A stretch of DNA of 64,000 bases, from NCBI RefSeq assembly GCF_002847825.1, contig NZ_PKIZ01000013.1:1-64000 (forward strand). Direction: 5' to 3'. Of this stretch, positions 25,523 to 34,549 are shown one piece after another (positions within the stretch are counted from its first letter, which is position 1; each line of letters starts with the position of its first letter). A model generated the notes under the pieces. It worked only from the letters and a program-made list of their open reading frames with translations, was not told the DNA's origin and did no database searches. A program made the position numbers and the translations under genes. The DNA is from Kytococcus schroeteri. GTDB lineage: Bacteria; Actinomycetota; Actinomycetes; Actinomycetales; Dermatophilaceae.

Positions 25523-26740
25523 TCAGCGGACCGCGTCCACCACCTGGCGCTGCTCGGCGAACAGGCAGCGGCTCGGGTGGTCCGTGCCCTCGCGGAGCTC
25601 GAGATCCGGCTCCGTGGTGGCGCACAGGTCCACGGCCTTCCAGCAGCGGGTGCGGAAGCGGCAGCCCGACGGCGGGTTGGCGGGGGAGGGCACGTCGCCC
25701 TCGAGGCGGATCTGGTCGCGCTTGCCGCGCATCTCCGGGTCCGGCACCGGCACTGCCGAGAGCAGCGCCTGCGTGTACGGGTGCACCGGGCGGGAGTAGA
25801 TCTGGTCCTCGTCGCCCAGCTCCACCATGCGGCCTAGGTACATCACGGCCACGCGGTCGGAGATGTGGCGCACCACCGAGAGGTCGTGGGCCACGAAGAT
25901 GTAGGCCAGACCGAGCTCGCTCTGGAGCTCCTCCATGAGGTTGACGACCTGCGCCTGCACCGAGACGTCGAGCGCGGAGACCGGCTCGTCGCAGACCAGC
26001 ACCTCGGGGTTGAGGGCCAGGCCGCGGGCGATGCCGATGCGCTGCCGCTGACCACCGGAGAACTGGTGGGGGTAGCGGTTGATGTGCTCGGGGTTCAGCC
26101 CCACCAGCTCGATGAGCTCCTTGACGCGCGCGGTCCGCTTGCCGCGGTCCAGCACGTCGGGGTGGATCTTGAACGGCTCGGCGATGATGTCGCCGACCGT
26201 CATGCGCGGGTCGAGCGAGGTGTACGGGTCCTGCAGCACCATCTGCACGTTGCGGCGCATCTCGCGGAACTCGCGGGAGTTCATCTGCGCCACGTCGCGG
26301 CCCTTGAAGAACAGCTGGCCCTCGGTGGGCTTCTCCAGGGACATGATGAGGCGGCCCAGAGTGGACTTGCCGCAGCCGGACTCGCCCACCACGCCGAGGG
26401 TCTCGCCCCGGTACAGGTCGAAGTCCACGCCGTCGACGGCGCGCACGTGGCCGTACGTGCGCTTGAACACGCCCTTGGTGAGCGGGTAGTGGCGCTTGAG
26501 GCCACGGCCGCTGATGACGGGCGTCTCACCCGCGCGGTCGGGGCGCACGCCGGCGGCAACGACCTCGTCCACACCGGCCTCCAGGGACCGGGTCACCGGG
26601 TGGCCGTTCTGGTCCACCAGGCCCTCGCCGGTCACCGGGGTGCGGTCCTCGGTCAGGGCGTGGCTGCCGGTCGCGTGGGCGTCGGCGCGCTCCACGTCCT
26701 CGCGGCGCCTGTCGTCAGATGCCAGCACGCTGGCTCCCAT
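25523..26740 (-). CDS. Peptide ABC transporter ATP-binding protein, DppF/OppF type (cluster 2)
   Basis: 405-residue ATPase with Walker A GESGCGKS, signature [15 protein letters not shown], Walker [15 protein letters not shown] and switch FVAHDLSVV. The C-terminal Cys region ([14 protein letters not shown], then CLFAEQ) fits the Fe-S-binding tail. An N-terminal extension of about 75 residues with no recognisable domain precedes [16 protein letters not shown] and is absent from its cluster 1 paralogue. ATG 26740 has AAGGAGA upstream and overlaps the D gene by 26 nt. It is the last gene of the minus-strand operon. Confidence 0.92.
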   Translation of the reverse strand: MGASVLASDDRRREDVERADAHATGSHALTEDRTPVTGEGLVDQNGHPVTRSLEAGVDEVVAAGVRPDRAGETPVISGRGLKRHYPLTKGVFKRTYGHVRAVDGVDFDLYRGETLGVVGESGCGKSTLGRLIMSLEKPTEGQLFFKGRDVAQMNSREFREMRRNVQMVLQDPYTSLDPRMTVGDIIAEPFKIHPDVLDRGKRTARVKELIELVGLNPEHINRYPHQFSGGQRQRIGIARGLALNPEVLVCDEPVSALDVSVQAQVVNLMEELQSELGLAYIFVAHDLSVVRHISDRVAVMYLGRMVELGDEDQIYSRPVHPYTQALLSAVPVPDPEMRGKRDQIRLEGDVPSPANPPSGCRFRTRCWKAVDLCATTEPDLELREGTDHPSRCLFAEQRQVVDAVR

Positions 26741-27776
26741 CGAGCGTCTCCTTCCAGAAGTGGCACGCCGAGGCGCGCTCCGGGGCGAAGCGCTCCAGCG
26801 GCGGGCGCTCGGTACGGCAGACGTCCTGCGCGTACGGGCACCGCGGGTTGAAGGCGCAGCCCGGGGGGATGTTCGTGAGCATCGGGGGCAGGCCCTCGAT
26901 GGCGGTGAGCTTCTGGCCCTTCTGGTCCACGCGCGGGATCGAGGCCAGCAGGCGCTCGGTGTACGGGTGGGCCGGGGCCTTGTACAGGTCGCGCGCGGGC
27001 GCCTGCTCCACGATGCGGCCGGCGTACATCACGGCGATCTGGTCGGCGACGTCGGCCACCACGCCCAGGTCGTGCGTGATGAGGATCAGGCCCATGTTCA
27101 TCTCGCGCTGCAGCTCCTCGAGGAGCTCCATCACCTGGGCCTGCACCGTCACATCGAGCGCGGTGGTCGGCTCGTCGGCGATGAGCACCTCCGGGTCCAG
27201 CGCGATCGCCATCGCGATCATGATGCGCTGGCGCATGCCGCCGGAGAACTCGTGCGGGTAGTTGTTCACCCGCTCGCGGGCGGCCGGGATGCGCACGCGG
27301 TCCATCAGCTCGATGGCGCGCTCCGTGGCCTCCTTCTTGCCCATCTTGCGGTGCACGCGGAACATCTCCGCGATCTGCGCACCCACCGGGAACACCGGGT
27401 TCAGGGCCGAGAGGGAGTCCTGGAAGATCATGGAGATCTTGTCGCCGCGGTAGGTGCGGCGCTCGGACTCCTTCATGGCCAACAGGTCCTTGCCGCGGAA
27501 GCGGACCTGGCCGCCGGTGATCCTGCCGGGGGGCGTGTCGAGGATGCCCATGATCGCCTGAGCGGTCACGGACTTGCCCGATCCGGACTCGCCCAGGACG
27601 GCCAGGGTCTCACCGGCGCGCAGGCTGTAGTTCACGCCGTTGACGGCCTTGGCCACGCCGGCCTTGGTGTGGAACTCGACCTGGAGGTCCTCGACCTCCA
27701 GGAGCAGCTCGCCCTGCCGGGCACGGTCGGTGCCGGCGGCGCGAGTGGGCTGCGTGGGGGGATTCGTGTCGGTCAT
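26715..27776 (-). CDS. Peptide ABC transporter ATP-binding protein, DppD/OppD type (cluster 2)
   Basis: 353-residue ATPase with Walker A GESGSGKS, signature [14 protein letters not shown], Walker [15 protein letters not shown] and switch [11 protein letters not shown]. The tail [14 protein letters not shown] and a further Cys match the Fe-S region. Two starts are possible: ATG 27791, which overlaps the preceding stop as ATGA, and ATG 27776, which has GAGGAG at good spacing. I prefer 27776 (MTDTNPPTQ). The protein works with the F-type ATPase encoded next. Confidence 0.92.
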   Translation of the reverse strand: MTDTNPPTQPTRAAGTDRARQGELLLEVEDLQVEFHTKAGVAKAVNGVNYSLRAGETLAVLGESGSGKSVTAQAIMGILDTPPGRITGGQVRFRGKDLLAMKESERRTYRGDKISMIFQDSLSALNPVFPVGAQIAEMFRVHRKMGKKEATERAIELMDRVRIPAARERVNNYPHEFSGGMRQRIMIAMAIALDPEVLIADEPTTALDVTVQAQVMELLEELQREMNMGLILITHDLGVVADVADQIAVMYAGRIVEQAPARDLYKAPAHPYTERLLASIPRVDQKGQKLTAIEGLPPMLTNIPPGCAFNPRCPYAQDVCRTERPPLERFAPERASACHFWKETLDGSQRAGI

Positions 27777-27787
27777 GTCGGTGCTCC

Positions 27788-28837
27788 TCATCGCAGCTTC
27801 GGGTCGAGGGCGTCACGCACCGCGTCGCCGAGGAGCATGAAGCTCAGCACGCAGAGCGAGAGGGCCAGGGACGGCCAGACCATGATCTCCGGGTTGGTCC
27901 GCAGCACGCGCTGGGCCTCGGAGATGTCACCGCCCCACGAGACGACCTTCTCGGTGTCCAGCCCGATGCCCAGGTAGCTCAGCGTGGCCTCGGCCACGAT
28001 GAACATGCCCAGCGAGATCGTCGCGATGACGATCACCGGCGCGATGGCGTTGGGGATGATGTGGTTCACGATGATGCGGCCCGTGCTCGCGCCCATCGAG
28101 CGGGCGGCGGTCACGTAGTCGGCCTGCTTGGCCTGCAGCACCGAACCGCGCATGATGCGGGCCACGGAGGTCCAGCCGAAGATCGTGAGCATCAGGGCCA
28201 CGGTGGGGATGTTGCGGCCGAGCCAGCCGAAGCCGGGCAGGTCGATGTGCTCCACCATCGACATCACGACGATGCCGGCGAGCAGCAGGGGGATGGCCAG
28301 GAAGGTGTCGAGGATGCGGGAGAGGACCGCGTCCACCCAACCGCCGAAGTAGCCGGCGATTGCGCCGATGGCCCCGCCGAGCAGCACCACGCCGGCGGTG
28401 GTGAGCAGGCCCACGAGGATCGAGGCCCGGGCGCCGTGGACGACGCGGGCCCAGATGTCGTGGCCCTGCTGGTCGAAGCCCAGCGGGTGACCGGGCTCGG
28501 CCGGCTCGAGCGAGTTCATGATGCTCTGCGCCTGCGGGTCCACCGACGTGAACAGGGTGGGGAACAGGGACATCGCAGCCATGACGAGGATCAGGAGCGC
28601 ACTCACCACGAACATCGGGTTGCGGATGAGGTCCGCCCAGGCGTCCTGCGCGAGCGACCGGGGCTTGCCGACGACCGCGTTCGCGTCGCCCATCGCCTGC
28701 GCCTGCTCGGCGGCTGCGGTCGGGTTCTGGTCCGGGTCGGCCGAGAGGCGGTCGCCGTCGGCGCGACTGGCCGGCTCATGCTCGAGGTCGTACTGCGACT
28801 CGGTGAGCTCTGCTGGGTGCTGGGTGTGGTCAGTCAA
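27788..28837 (-). CDS. Peptide ABC transporter permease, DppC/OppC type (cluster 2)
   Basis: 349-residue inner-membrane protein. The first 75 residues are acidic and cytoplasmic, then comes the first span (MFVVSALLILVMAAMSLF). The BPD domain includes the periplasm-facing HPLGFDQQGHDIWARVVHGAR block, the EAA loop (QADYVTAARSMGASTGRIIVNH) and the ending DAVRDALDPKLR. The start codon is TTG at 28837, unusual in this window, and overlaps the B-type permease stop by 8 nt, implying translational coupling. Confidence 0.92.
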   Translation of the reverse strand: MTDHTQHPAELTESQYDLEHEPASRADGDRLSADPDQNPTAAAEQAQAMGDANAVVGKPRSLAQDAWADLIRNPMFVVSALLILVMAAMSLFPTLFTSVDPQAQSIMNSLEPAEPGHPLGFDQQGHDIWARVVHGARASILVGLLTTAGVVLLGGAIGAIAGYFGGWVDAVLSRILDTFLAIPLLLAGIVVMSMVEHIDLPGFGWLGRNIPTVALMLTIFGWTSVARIMRGSVLQAKQADYVTAARSMGASTGRIIVNHIIPNAIAPVIVIATISLGMFIVAEATLSYLGIGLDTEKVVSWGGDISEAQRVLRTNPEIMVWPSLALSLCVLSFMLLGDAVRDALDPKLR

Positions 28838-29756
28838 GGCGGATCCTCGGGTCGAGAACGGCGTAGAGCAGGTCCACGATCAGGTTGGCGACCAGGTAGA
28901 CGAAGATCAGCACCGTCACGAAGGAGACGACGGTGGCGTTCTCGCCGGCGATGATCGCGCGGTAGATCTGGTTGCCCACGCCCGGGACGTTGAAGATGCC
29001 CTCGGTGACGATGGCGCCGCCCATGAGCGCGCCGAGGTCGGTGCCGAGGAAGGTCACCACGGGGATGAGCGAGTTGCGCAGCAGGTGCACGCCGATGATG
29101 CGGTGCTTCGGCAGCCCCTTGGCCAGTGCGGTCTTCACGTAGTCGGCGGACTTGTTCTCCACGATGGAGGTGCGCATGAGGCGTGCGATGTACGCCACGG
29201 ACATGGCGGCCAGCACCAGGCCCGGCAGCAGCAGGTTCGACCAGGAGGCCTCGCCGCCCACGGTGGGTTCGAACACGCCCCAGCGCAGGCCCAGGTAGAA
29301 CTGGGCCAGGAAGCCGAGCACGAACACCGGGATGGAGATCACCAGCAGGGTGAGCAGCAGGGCGGCGGTGTCGAGGAAGGTACCGCGCTTGAGGCCCGCG
29401 ACGAGACCGATCGGGACACCGATGAGGATCTCCAGCACCCACGCGATGAGGGCCAGTCGGATGGTCACGGGGAAGGTCTCACCCATGACGTCCAGGACCG
29501 GGCGGCCGGTGAAGGTCTCACCGAAGTCGAGGGTCAGCACGCCCTGGAGGTAGTAGCCGTACTGGACGAGCAGCGGCTCGTCGAGGTGGTGTTCCTCGTT
29601 GAACTTCTTGACGAAGGTCGGGTCGCAGCCGCGGTCGCCGCACATCGCGGCGGCGGCGTCTCCGGGCAGGCCGTAGACCATGGCGTACAGCAACAGCGTT
29701 GCCAGGATGAACACGGGGATCATCTGGAGCAATCGCCGGAGCACATAGGTACCCAC
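28830..29756 (-). CDS. Peptide ABC transporter permease, DppB/OppB type (cluster 2)
   Basis: 308-residue membrane protein with the OppB start GTYVLRRLLQMIPVFILATLL, about six spans, EAA loop (SADYVKTALAKGLPKHRIIGVH) and ending DLLYAVLDPRIRLD. GTG 29756 is chosen because GAGGAG precedes it by 6 nt and the family N-terminus begins here. The frame remains open for 24 more codons upstream but these look like untranslated leader. A Cys pair in the first extracellular loop (AMCGDRGCD) resembles the cluster 1 protein. Confidence 0.92.
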   Translation of the reverse strand: MGTYVLRRLLQMIPVFILATLLLYAMVYGLPGDAAAAMCGDRGCDPTFVKKFNEEHHLDEPLLVQYGYYLQGVLTLDFGETFTGRPVLDVMGETFPVTIRLALIAWVLEILIGVPIGLVAGLKRGTFLDTAALLLTLLVISIPVFVLGFLAQFYLGLRWGVFEPTVGGEASWSNLLLPGLVLAAMSVAYIARLMRTSIVENKSADYVKTALAKGLPKHRIIGVHLLRNSLIPVVTFLGTDLGALMGGAIVTEGIFNVPGVGNQIYRAIIAGENATVVSFVTVLIFVYLVANLIVDLLYAVLDPRIRLD

Positions 29757-29856
29757 AACTTTCTCCTCAAGTTGTCGAGTGCACGGGGCAGGGGTGGCGC
29801 CGGACCGTGGGGTCCGACGATCGTGCAACGTCGGAACAGTACAGGGCCAGTGAGGC

Positions 29857-29922
29857 GTGGATCACAGGACACGCCTGCGGCGCACGACTGTGGGGGACCC
29901 GGTCGGGTCCCCCACAGTCGTG
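29857..29922 (-). terminator. Perfect 18-bp hairpin after the binding-protein gene (cluster 2)
   Basis: Bases 29883-29900 pair perfectly with 29905-29922 over the tetraloop GGTC. A 7-bp hairpin AGGCGTG/CACGCCT (29857-29880) follows in the direction of transcription. Both lie between the oppA stop (29957) and the B-type permease start. As in cluster 1, no U-tract is present and the operon continues, so partial termination or 3'-end protection of the binding-protein message is inferred. Confidence 0.65.
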
Positions 29923-29956
29923 TCATGTGGTGCCGGGAGGGGCTCCCGACGTGGCG

Positions 29957-31639
29957 TCAGTTCTTGACGATGTTGTGGTACTCAGCCACGCCGAAGACGT
30001 CGAAGCGGACGTTGCTGACGGCGTCGGAGCGGCCGCCGGTCACGTTGGAGTACCACAGCGGGATGACCGGGGCGTCCTCGACGAGGATCTTCTCGGCCTC
30101 CTTGTACTTCTTGAGCGACTCCTCCTCGCTCTTGGCGGCGTCACCCTCCTCCAGGAGCTTGTCGAACTCCTTGTTGGAGTAGTCGCCGTCGTTGGAGGAG
30201 GCGCCCGTCTTGTACAGCGGGGTGAGGAAGTTCTCCAGGGCCGGGTAGTCCATCTGCCAGCCGGTGCGGAAGGCGCCCTTCATCTTCTTCTCGGTCACGT
30301 CGTCGCGCAGGGCCTTGAAGGCCGGGTAGGCCTTGCCCTTGCACTCGATGCCGAGCGCGTTGGAGATCTCACCGCAGACCGCGTCGACCCAGCCCTTGTG
30401 CGGGCCGTCGGAGTTGTAGGCGATGGTCAGGGGGCCACCGGACCAGCCGCCGGCCTCCTCGAGCAGCTGCTTGGCCTTCTCGTCGTCGTGGGCGCACAGG
30501 TCGCCGCACACGGTGTCGTCGTAGCCCTTGACGACGGGGGAGGAGAAGTCCTTGGCCGGGATGCGGGACCCGGAGAACAGCTTCTGCGTGATGCCCTCGC
30601 GGTCGATGGACATCGAGATGGCCTTGCGGATCTTCTTGGCCTTGTCGCTGTCGCCGGCGTAGGGGGCGTCGGCGTACATCGGGAAGGAGAAGGACTGGAA
30701 GACACCGGACGGCTGGTTGATGGCGCGGTCGCCCAGGTCGGTCTGGAAGGTCGAGAGGGCGGTGTCCGGCACGGAGTCGAGGATGTCGAGCTTGCCGGCC
30801 TGCAGGTCGGTGTAGGCGGGGTCCGGGGTCTGGTAGAACTTCAGCTCCACGCCGCCGTTCTTCGGCTTCTTCTCACCCACGTACTCGGGGTTCTTCACGA
30901 GCTTGGCGCCCTGGTTGTGGGTCCACTTCTCGACCATGTACGGACCGTTGCCGATCGGCTTCTCGCCGAAGGCCTTGGGGTCCTCGAAGAACTTCTCCGG
31001 TAGCGGCGCGAAGGCGGTGTAGCCGAGGCGCTGCGGGAAGGCGGCGTAGGGCTGCTCGAGGGTCACCTGGAAGGTCGTGTCGTCGATGACCTTCAGACCC
31101 TTCATGGTCTTGGCCTTGGCCTTGGCGCCCTCCTCGGAGGGGTACACGTCGGTGTAGCCGGCGATGGGCTCGAAGAAGTAGGAGGCCAGGTTGTTGTTGT
31201 CGATGTGGGCGCCCCAGTTCCAGGCGTCGACGAACGACTTGGCGGTCACCTTGGTGCCGTCGGAGAACTTGCGGTCGCCCTTGATCTTGATGGTCCAGGT
31301 CTTCTTGTCCTTGGACTCGATCGACTCGGCGACGTCGTTGACGAGGTTGCCCTCGTTGTCGTAGTCGACGAGCTTGGCGAAGGCCATGTCGAGGATCTTG
31401 CCGCCACCCGTCTCGACGGTCGCGGCAGGGATCAGCGGCTTCTGCGGCTCGGAGCCGTTCGCCGTGATGATCTTGTCGTTGCCCTTGGCGTTCTCGTCGA
31501 TCGGGGGCTGCGAGGCGGTCTGGCTTCCCTTCCCCTCGTCTGAGCCGCCGGACTCCCCGCCGCCGCATGCGGTCAGGGTGAGGGACAGGGCTGCCGCGCC
31601 CGCCGCGCCGGCCAGCCACTTGTTGCGCTTGATCGCCAT
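29957..31639 (-). CDS. Peptide-binding lipoprotein, OppA/DppA family (cluster 2)
   Basis: 560-residue family 5 solute-binding protein. The signal peptide (AIKRNKWLAGAAGAAALSL) ends in lipobox LTAC with C25 lipidated, then a Gly/Ser-rich linker. Family landmarks include GDRKFSDGTKVTAKSFVDAW, IGNGPYMVEKW and GWQMDYPALENFLTPLY. A cysteine pair CGDLCAHD and a second pair CGEISNALGIEC may form disulfides. It heads the second cluster (A-B-C-D-F) and lies downstream of an operator-like palindrome. It is only distantly like the cluster 1 protein, so the two systems probably take different peptides. Confidence 0.93.
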   Translation of the reverse strand: MAIKRNKWLAGAAGAAALSLTLTACGGGESGGSDEGKGSQTASQPPIDENAKGNDKIITANGSEPQKPLIPAATVETGGGKILDMAFAKLVDYDNEGNLVNDVAESIESKDKKTWTIKIKGDRKFSDGTKVTAKSFVDAWNWGAHIDNNNLASYFFEPIAGYTDVYPSEEGAKAKAKTMKGLKVIDDTTFQVTLEQPYAAFPQRLGYTAFAPLPEKFFEDPKAFGEKPIGNGPYMVEKWTHNQGAKLVKNPEYVGEKKPKNGGVELKFYQTPDPAYTDLQAGKLDILDSVPDTALSTFQTDLGDRAINQPSGVFQSFSFPMYADAPYAGDSDKAKKIRKAISMSIDREGITQKLFSGSRIPAKDFSSPVVKGYDDTVCGDLCAHDDEKAKQLLEEAGGWSGGPLTIAYNSDGPHKGWVDAVCGEISNALGIECKGKAYPAFKALRDDVTEKKMKGAFRTGWQMDYPALENFLTPLYKTGASSNDGDYSNKEFDKLLEEGDAAKSEEESLKKYKEAEKILVEDAPVIPLWYSNVTGGRSDAVSNVRFDVFGVAEYHNIVKN

Positions 31640-31691
31640 GGAATCTCCTGTAGCAGTAGGGACACCGCGGCCGGGACCGCAGCGACGCCCA

Positions 31692-31717
31692 CCCTAAGCA
31701 CCTGTGAGGCCCCTCAC
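31692..31717 (-). promoter_or_regulatory. Candidate promoter and operator of opp cluster 2
   Basis: On the minus strand TAGGGT (complement of 31692-31697) fits TANNNT, about 50 nt before the oppA start. Directly upstream, where the -35 spacer would be, is the palindrome GTGAGGCCCCTCAC (31704-31717). A repressor bound there would block RNA polymerase. Both the promoter and the operator are inferred from pattern only. Confidence 0.4.
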
Positions 31718-31771
31718 CTGCCGATCTGCCGGGTCGTTACCCAACTGAGACCAAAAGGCAGGTGAGGGGCC
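31708..31771. repeat. 15-nt perfect inverted repeat between oppA and the glutamate-synthase-like gene
   Basis: GGCCCCTCACCTGCC (31708-31722) and its exact reverse complement (31757-31771) flank 34 nt, which can itself fold as GGGT/ACCC. It begins 20 bp after the stop of the minus-strand FMN/Fe-S gene, so in RNA it would be a terminator-like hairpin. The inner arm also overlaps the oppA promoter palindrome, so it may serve as terminator, operator, or both. Confidence 0.55.
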
Positions 31772-31790
31772 CGGCAGGAGCGGTGCCGGC

Positions 31791-33380
31791 TCAGTGCCCG
31801 GGGGAGACCGACTCCCGGTCGGCGGCGACGTTGTCCGTCTCGTCGGGCTGCGTGAGCGCGTGCATGAGGTCCATGACCTCCCGGCGGTTGGCCTCCGGCA
31901 CGCCGCCCCAGCCGAGCTCGTAGCCGTAGATCTCGCGCAGGGTCCGGCCCTCGCGGGTTCCCCACATGAGCTCGAGGTCGTCACAGGTGACGAAGCCCGG
32001 GTGGGGCACGCCGACGGCCTCGGACAGCTTGAGCAGCTGGGCGCGCAGGGCGCGGATGTAGTTGGCCGCGCGCAGCGACTTGGACGGGACGTCCAGGCCG
32101 CGCTCCAGCCACTTGTTCTGGGTGGCCACGCCGGTGGGGCAGCCACCGGTGTGGCACTTCTGCGCCTGGATGCAGCCGACCGACATCATCGCCTCGCGGG
32201 CCACGTAGAGCATGTCGGCGCCCATCGCCATCGCGACGATGGCGTTGGAGGGCAGGCCCAGCTTGCCGGCACCGATGAAGGTGACGTCGTCGGTGATGCC
32301 GGCGCGGGCGAAGGTGGAGTACACGCGGGCGAAGCCGAGGCGGAAGGGCAGGGCCACGTGGTCGCTGAACAGCAGCGGGGCGGCGCCGGTGCCGCCCTCG
32401 CCGCCGTCGACGGTGATGAAGTCGACGCCGCGGGTGCGGTCGATCATGCGGTCGGCGAGCTCCTCCCACATGCCCATCTCGCCGATGGCCGCCTTGATGC
32501 CCACCGGCAGGCCGGTGGCCTCGGCGATCTCCTCGACGACGTCCAGCATCGAGTCGACGTCGCGGAAGGCGCTGTGGCGCGAGGGGGAGGCGACGTCCTC
32601 ACCCACCGGCACACCGCGGATGGCGGCGATCTCCGGGGTGACCTTCTCGCCGGGGAGCATTCCGCCCAGGCCCGGCTTGGCGCCCTGCGAGAGCTTGATC
32701 TCGATGGCGCGCACCGGGTTGGCCTGGGTGAGCTCCACCAGGCGGGGGATGGACAGGCGCCCCTTCTCGTCGCGGCAGCCGAAGTAGCCGGTGCCCACCT
32801 GGTAGATGAGGTCACCGCCCTGCTTGTGGTGCTCGGACAGGCCGCCCTCGCCGGTGTTCTGCATTGCACCGGCCATGCGCACGCCGTTGTTCAGCGCCTG
32901 GACGGCGTGGCCCGAGAGGGAGCCGTAGCTCATGGCCGAGACGTTCACGATGGAGTCGGGACGGAAGGCGTGACGGCGCCCACGGGGGCCGCCGAGCACC
33001 TTGGCCGAGGGGAGGCGCGCCGGGTCGCCCTTGTGGCCGTGCGAGGTGGGCGGGGCCTCGGTGCTGAAGGTGCGGTGCTTGACCACCAGCCAGCCCTCGT
33101 CGAACTCGACGTTGTTGTCGGTGCCGAATCCCTTGTAGGTGTTCTGCTCCTTGGCGGCGGCGTAGATCCACGAGCGCTCGTCGCGGTCGAAGGGTCGCTC
33201 CTCGTTGTTCATCGCCACGATGTACTGCCGCAGCTCGGGGCCGATGGTCTCCAGGGCGAAGCGGGCGTTGCCGAGCACCGGGAAGGTGCGCAGGATGGCG
33301 TGCTTCTTCTGGAACGCGTTCTGGGCCGCCCAGCCGGCGAGGCCGAGGGCAGGGATGGCCAGTGCCTTGATGGGGTGCAT
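31791..33380 (-). CDS. FMN/Fe-S glutamate synthase-like protein (GltB-like synthase domain only)
   Basis: 529-residue protein related to the synthase domain of glutamate synthase. The FMN-barrel landmarks NVSAMSYGSLSGHAVQALN, EIKLSQGAKPGLGGMLPG and FITVDGGEGGTGAAP are clear. The 3Fe-4S cysteines are C403, C409 and C414 in CIQAQKCHTGGC. There is no glutamine amidotransferase domain and no C-terminal beta-helix, so it cannot by itself be a full glutamate synthase. An N-terminal hydrophobic stretch (about 5-22) may anchor it to the membrane. Its true substrate is unknown. It is divergent from efp, and no partner small subunit is nearby. Confidence 0.85.
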   Translation of the reverse strand: MHPIKALAIPALGLAGWAAQNAFQKKHAILRTFPVLGNARFALETIGPELRQYIVAMNNEERPFDRDERSWIYAAAKEQNTYKGFGTDNNVEFDEGWLVVKHRTFSTEAPPTSHGHKGDPARLPSAKVLGGPRGRRHAFRPDSIVNVSAMSYGSLSGHAVQALNNGVRMAGAMQNTGEGGLSEHHKQGGDLIYQVGTGYFGCRDEKGRLSIPRLVELTQANPVRAIEIKLSQGAKPGLGGMLPGEKVTPEIAAIRGVPVGEDVASPSRHSAFRDVDSMLDVVEEIAEATGLPVGIKAAIGEMGMWEELADRMIDRTRGVDFITVDGGEGGTGAAPLLFSDHVALPFRLGFARVYSTFARAGITDDVTFIGAGKLGLPSNAIVAMAMGADMLYVAREAMMSVGCIQAQKCHTGGCPTGVATQNKWLERGLDVPSKSLRAANYIRALRAQLLKLSEAVGVPHPGFVTCDDLELMWGTREGRTLREIYGYELGWGGVPEANRREVMDLMHALTQPDETDNVAADRESVSPGH

Positions 33381-33456
33381 GCGCCCGTTCTACCAGTCCG
33401 GGCGCGAGGCGCCACCCGGGCCGTCCGGTGTGGTGGGGCACTGCGCCGGGAGTGCG

Positions 33457-33462
33457 TAAAAT
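33457..33462 (+). promoter_or_regulatory. -10 box of the efp promoter
   Basis: TAAAAT is an AT-rich TANNNT box, conspicuous in this GC-rich region. A start near 33469 would give a 77-nt leader before GTG 33546. The 165-bp gap to the divergent gene start (33380) holds no other feature that I can support. Confidence 0.55.
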
Positions 33463-33545
33463 GACCCACTGCCCACCTCGACCGCGCCGCTGCGGCCCGC
33501 GGGTGGCCGACGGACATCCCCGACGACACGCAAAGGACGCGCCTC

Positions 33546-34106
33546 GTGGCAACGACGAACGACCTGAAGAACGGCATGGTGCTCAACCTGGAGGGCCAGC
33601 TCTGGCAGGTCCAGGAGTTCCAGCACGTCAAGCCCGGCAAGGGCCCGGCCTTCGTGCGCACCAAGATCAAGAACGTGCTCTCGGGCAAGATCGTCGACAA
33701 GACCTTCAACGCCGGCACCAAGGTCGAGACCGCCAACGTGGACCGCCGCGACATGCAGTACCTGTACAACGACGGCGACTCCTACATCTTCATGGACACC
33801 CGCGACTACGAGCAGCTCCCGGTGTCGGCCGAGATCGTGGGCGACGCCTCCCGGTTCATGCTCGAGAACCAGGAGGTGCTCGTGGCCACGCACGAGGGCA
33901 CCCCGCTCTACATCGAGCTGCCGCCGAGCGTGGAGCTGCGCATCACCCACACCGATCCGGGCCTGCAGGGCGACCGCTCCACCGGTGGCACCAAGCCCGC
34001 CACCCTGGAGACCGGCGCCGAGATCCAGGTGCCGCTCTTCCTGGAGTCCGACACGGTCGTCAAGGTCGACACCCGCGACGGCTCGTACATCAGCCGCGTC
34101 TCCTGA
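33546..34106 (+). CDS. efp: Translation elongation factor P
   Basis: Relieves ribosome stalling at polyproline stretches, 186 aa. Three beta-barrel domains are recognisable: KOW-like N-terminus ([20 protein letters not shown]), OB domain and C-terminal OB domain ([22 protein letters not shown]). The loop that reaches the P-site tRNA is [11 protein letters not shown] with K32 at the tip. No modification enzyme gene is seen in the window. GTG 33546 gives the standard N-terminus. The stop overlaps nusB (TGATG). The pair efp-nusB is a conserved actinobacterial neighbourhood. Confidence 0.96.
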   Translation: MATTNDLKNGMVLNLEGQLWQVQEFQHVKPGKGPAFVRTKIKNVLSGKIVDKTFNAGTKVETANVDRRDMQYLYNDGDSYIFMDTRDYEQLPVSAEIVGDASRFMLENQEVLVATHEGTPLYIELPPSVELRITHTDPGLQGDRSTGGTKPATLETGAEIQVPLFLESDTVVKVDTRDGSYISRVS

Positions 34107-34519
34107 TGGCAGCCCGCTCCAAGGCCCGCAAGCGGGCCGTCGACCTGCTCTTCGAGGCCGAGCAGCGCGGCCTCAACGTGGAGGCCCTCATGGGCACCCG
34201 CCGTGCCGAGGCCGACCCGCAGGTGCCGGTGCCGCAGTTCACCGTGGACCTCGTGGAGGGCGTGGTGGCGCACTGGGCGTCCATCAACGACGCCCTCTCG
34301 GCCTGGTCCCAGGGCTGGTCGCTGGAGCGCATGCCGGCCGTCGACCGCGCGATCCTCCGCCTGGGCGTCTACGAGATCGTCTGGGTGGAGGACGTGCCGG
34401 ACGCGGTGGCCATCAGCGAGGCCGTGAACCTCGCCTCCCACCTGTCCACCGACGACTCGCCGAACTTCGTCTCCGGCCTGCTCACCCGCATCAGCCAGAT
34501 GAAGGCCACCGTCGTCTGA
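34106..34519 (+). CDS. nusB: Transcription antitermination protein NusB
   Basis: 137-residue all-helical protein of the rRNA antitermination complex, which binds boxA RNA with NusE (S10). AARSKARKRAVDLLFEAEQRG is the signature N-terminus and LGVYEIVWVEDVPDAVAISEAV, SPNFVSGLL are conserved later blocks. ATG 34106 shares its A with the efp stop TGA, so the two genes are coupled. The following 93 bp contain the promoter and leader of pyrR. Confidence 0.95.
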   Translation: MAARSKARKRAVDLLFEAEQRGLNVEALMGTRRAEADPQVPVPQFTVDLVEGVVAHWASINDALSAWSQGWSLERMPAVDRAILRLGVYEIVWVEDVPDAVAISEAVNLASHLSTDDSPNFVSGLLTRISQMKATVV

Positions 34520-34549
34520 CCCGACAGTGGCACCCCGCCGCCCGTGGCC

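Noticed and set aside
27776..27791. ATG 27791 as the start of the cluster 2 OppD-like gene.
   Set aside because: It overlaps the previous stop as ATGA, which is plausible, but ATG 27776 has a GAGGAG ribosome-binding site at good spacing. Kept as an alternative only.
31791..33380. Annotation as glutamate synthase large subunit (gltB).
   Set aside because: It lacks the N-terminal glutaminase domain and the C-terminal beta-helix; at 529 residues it is only about a third of GltB.
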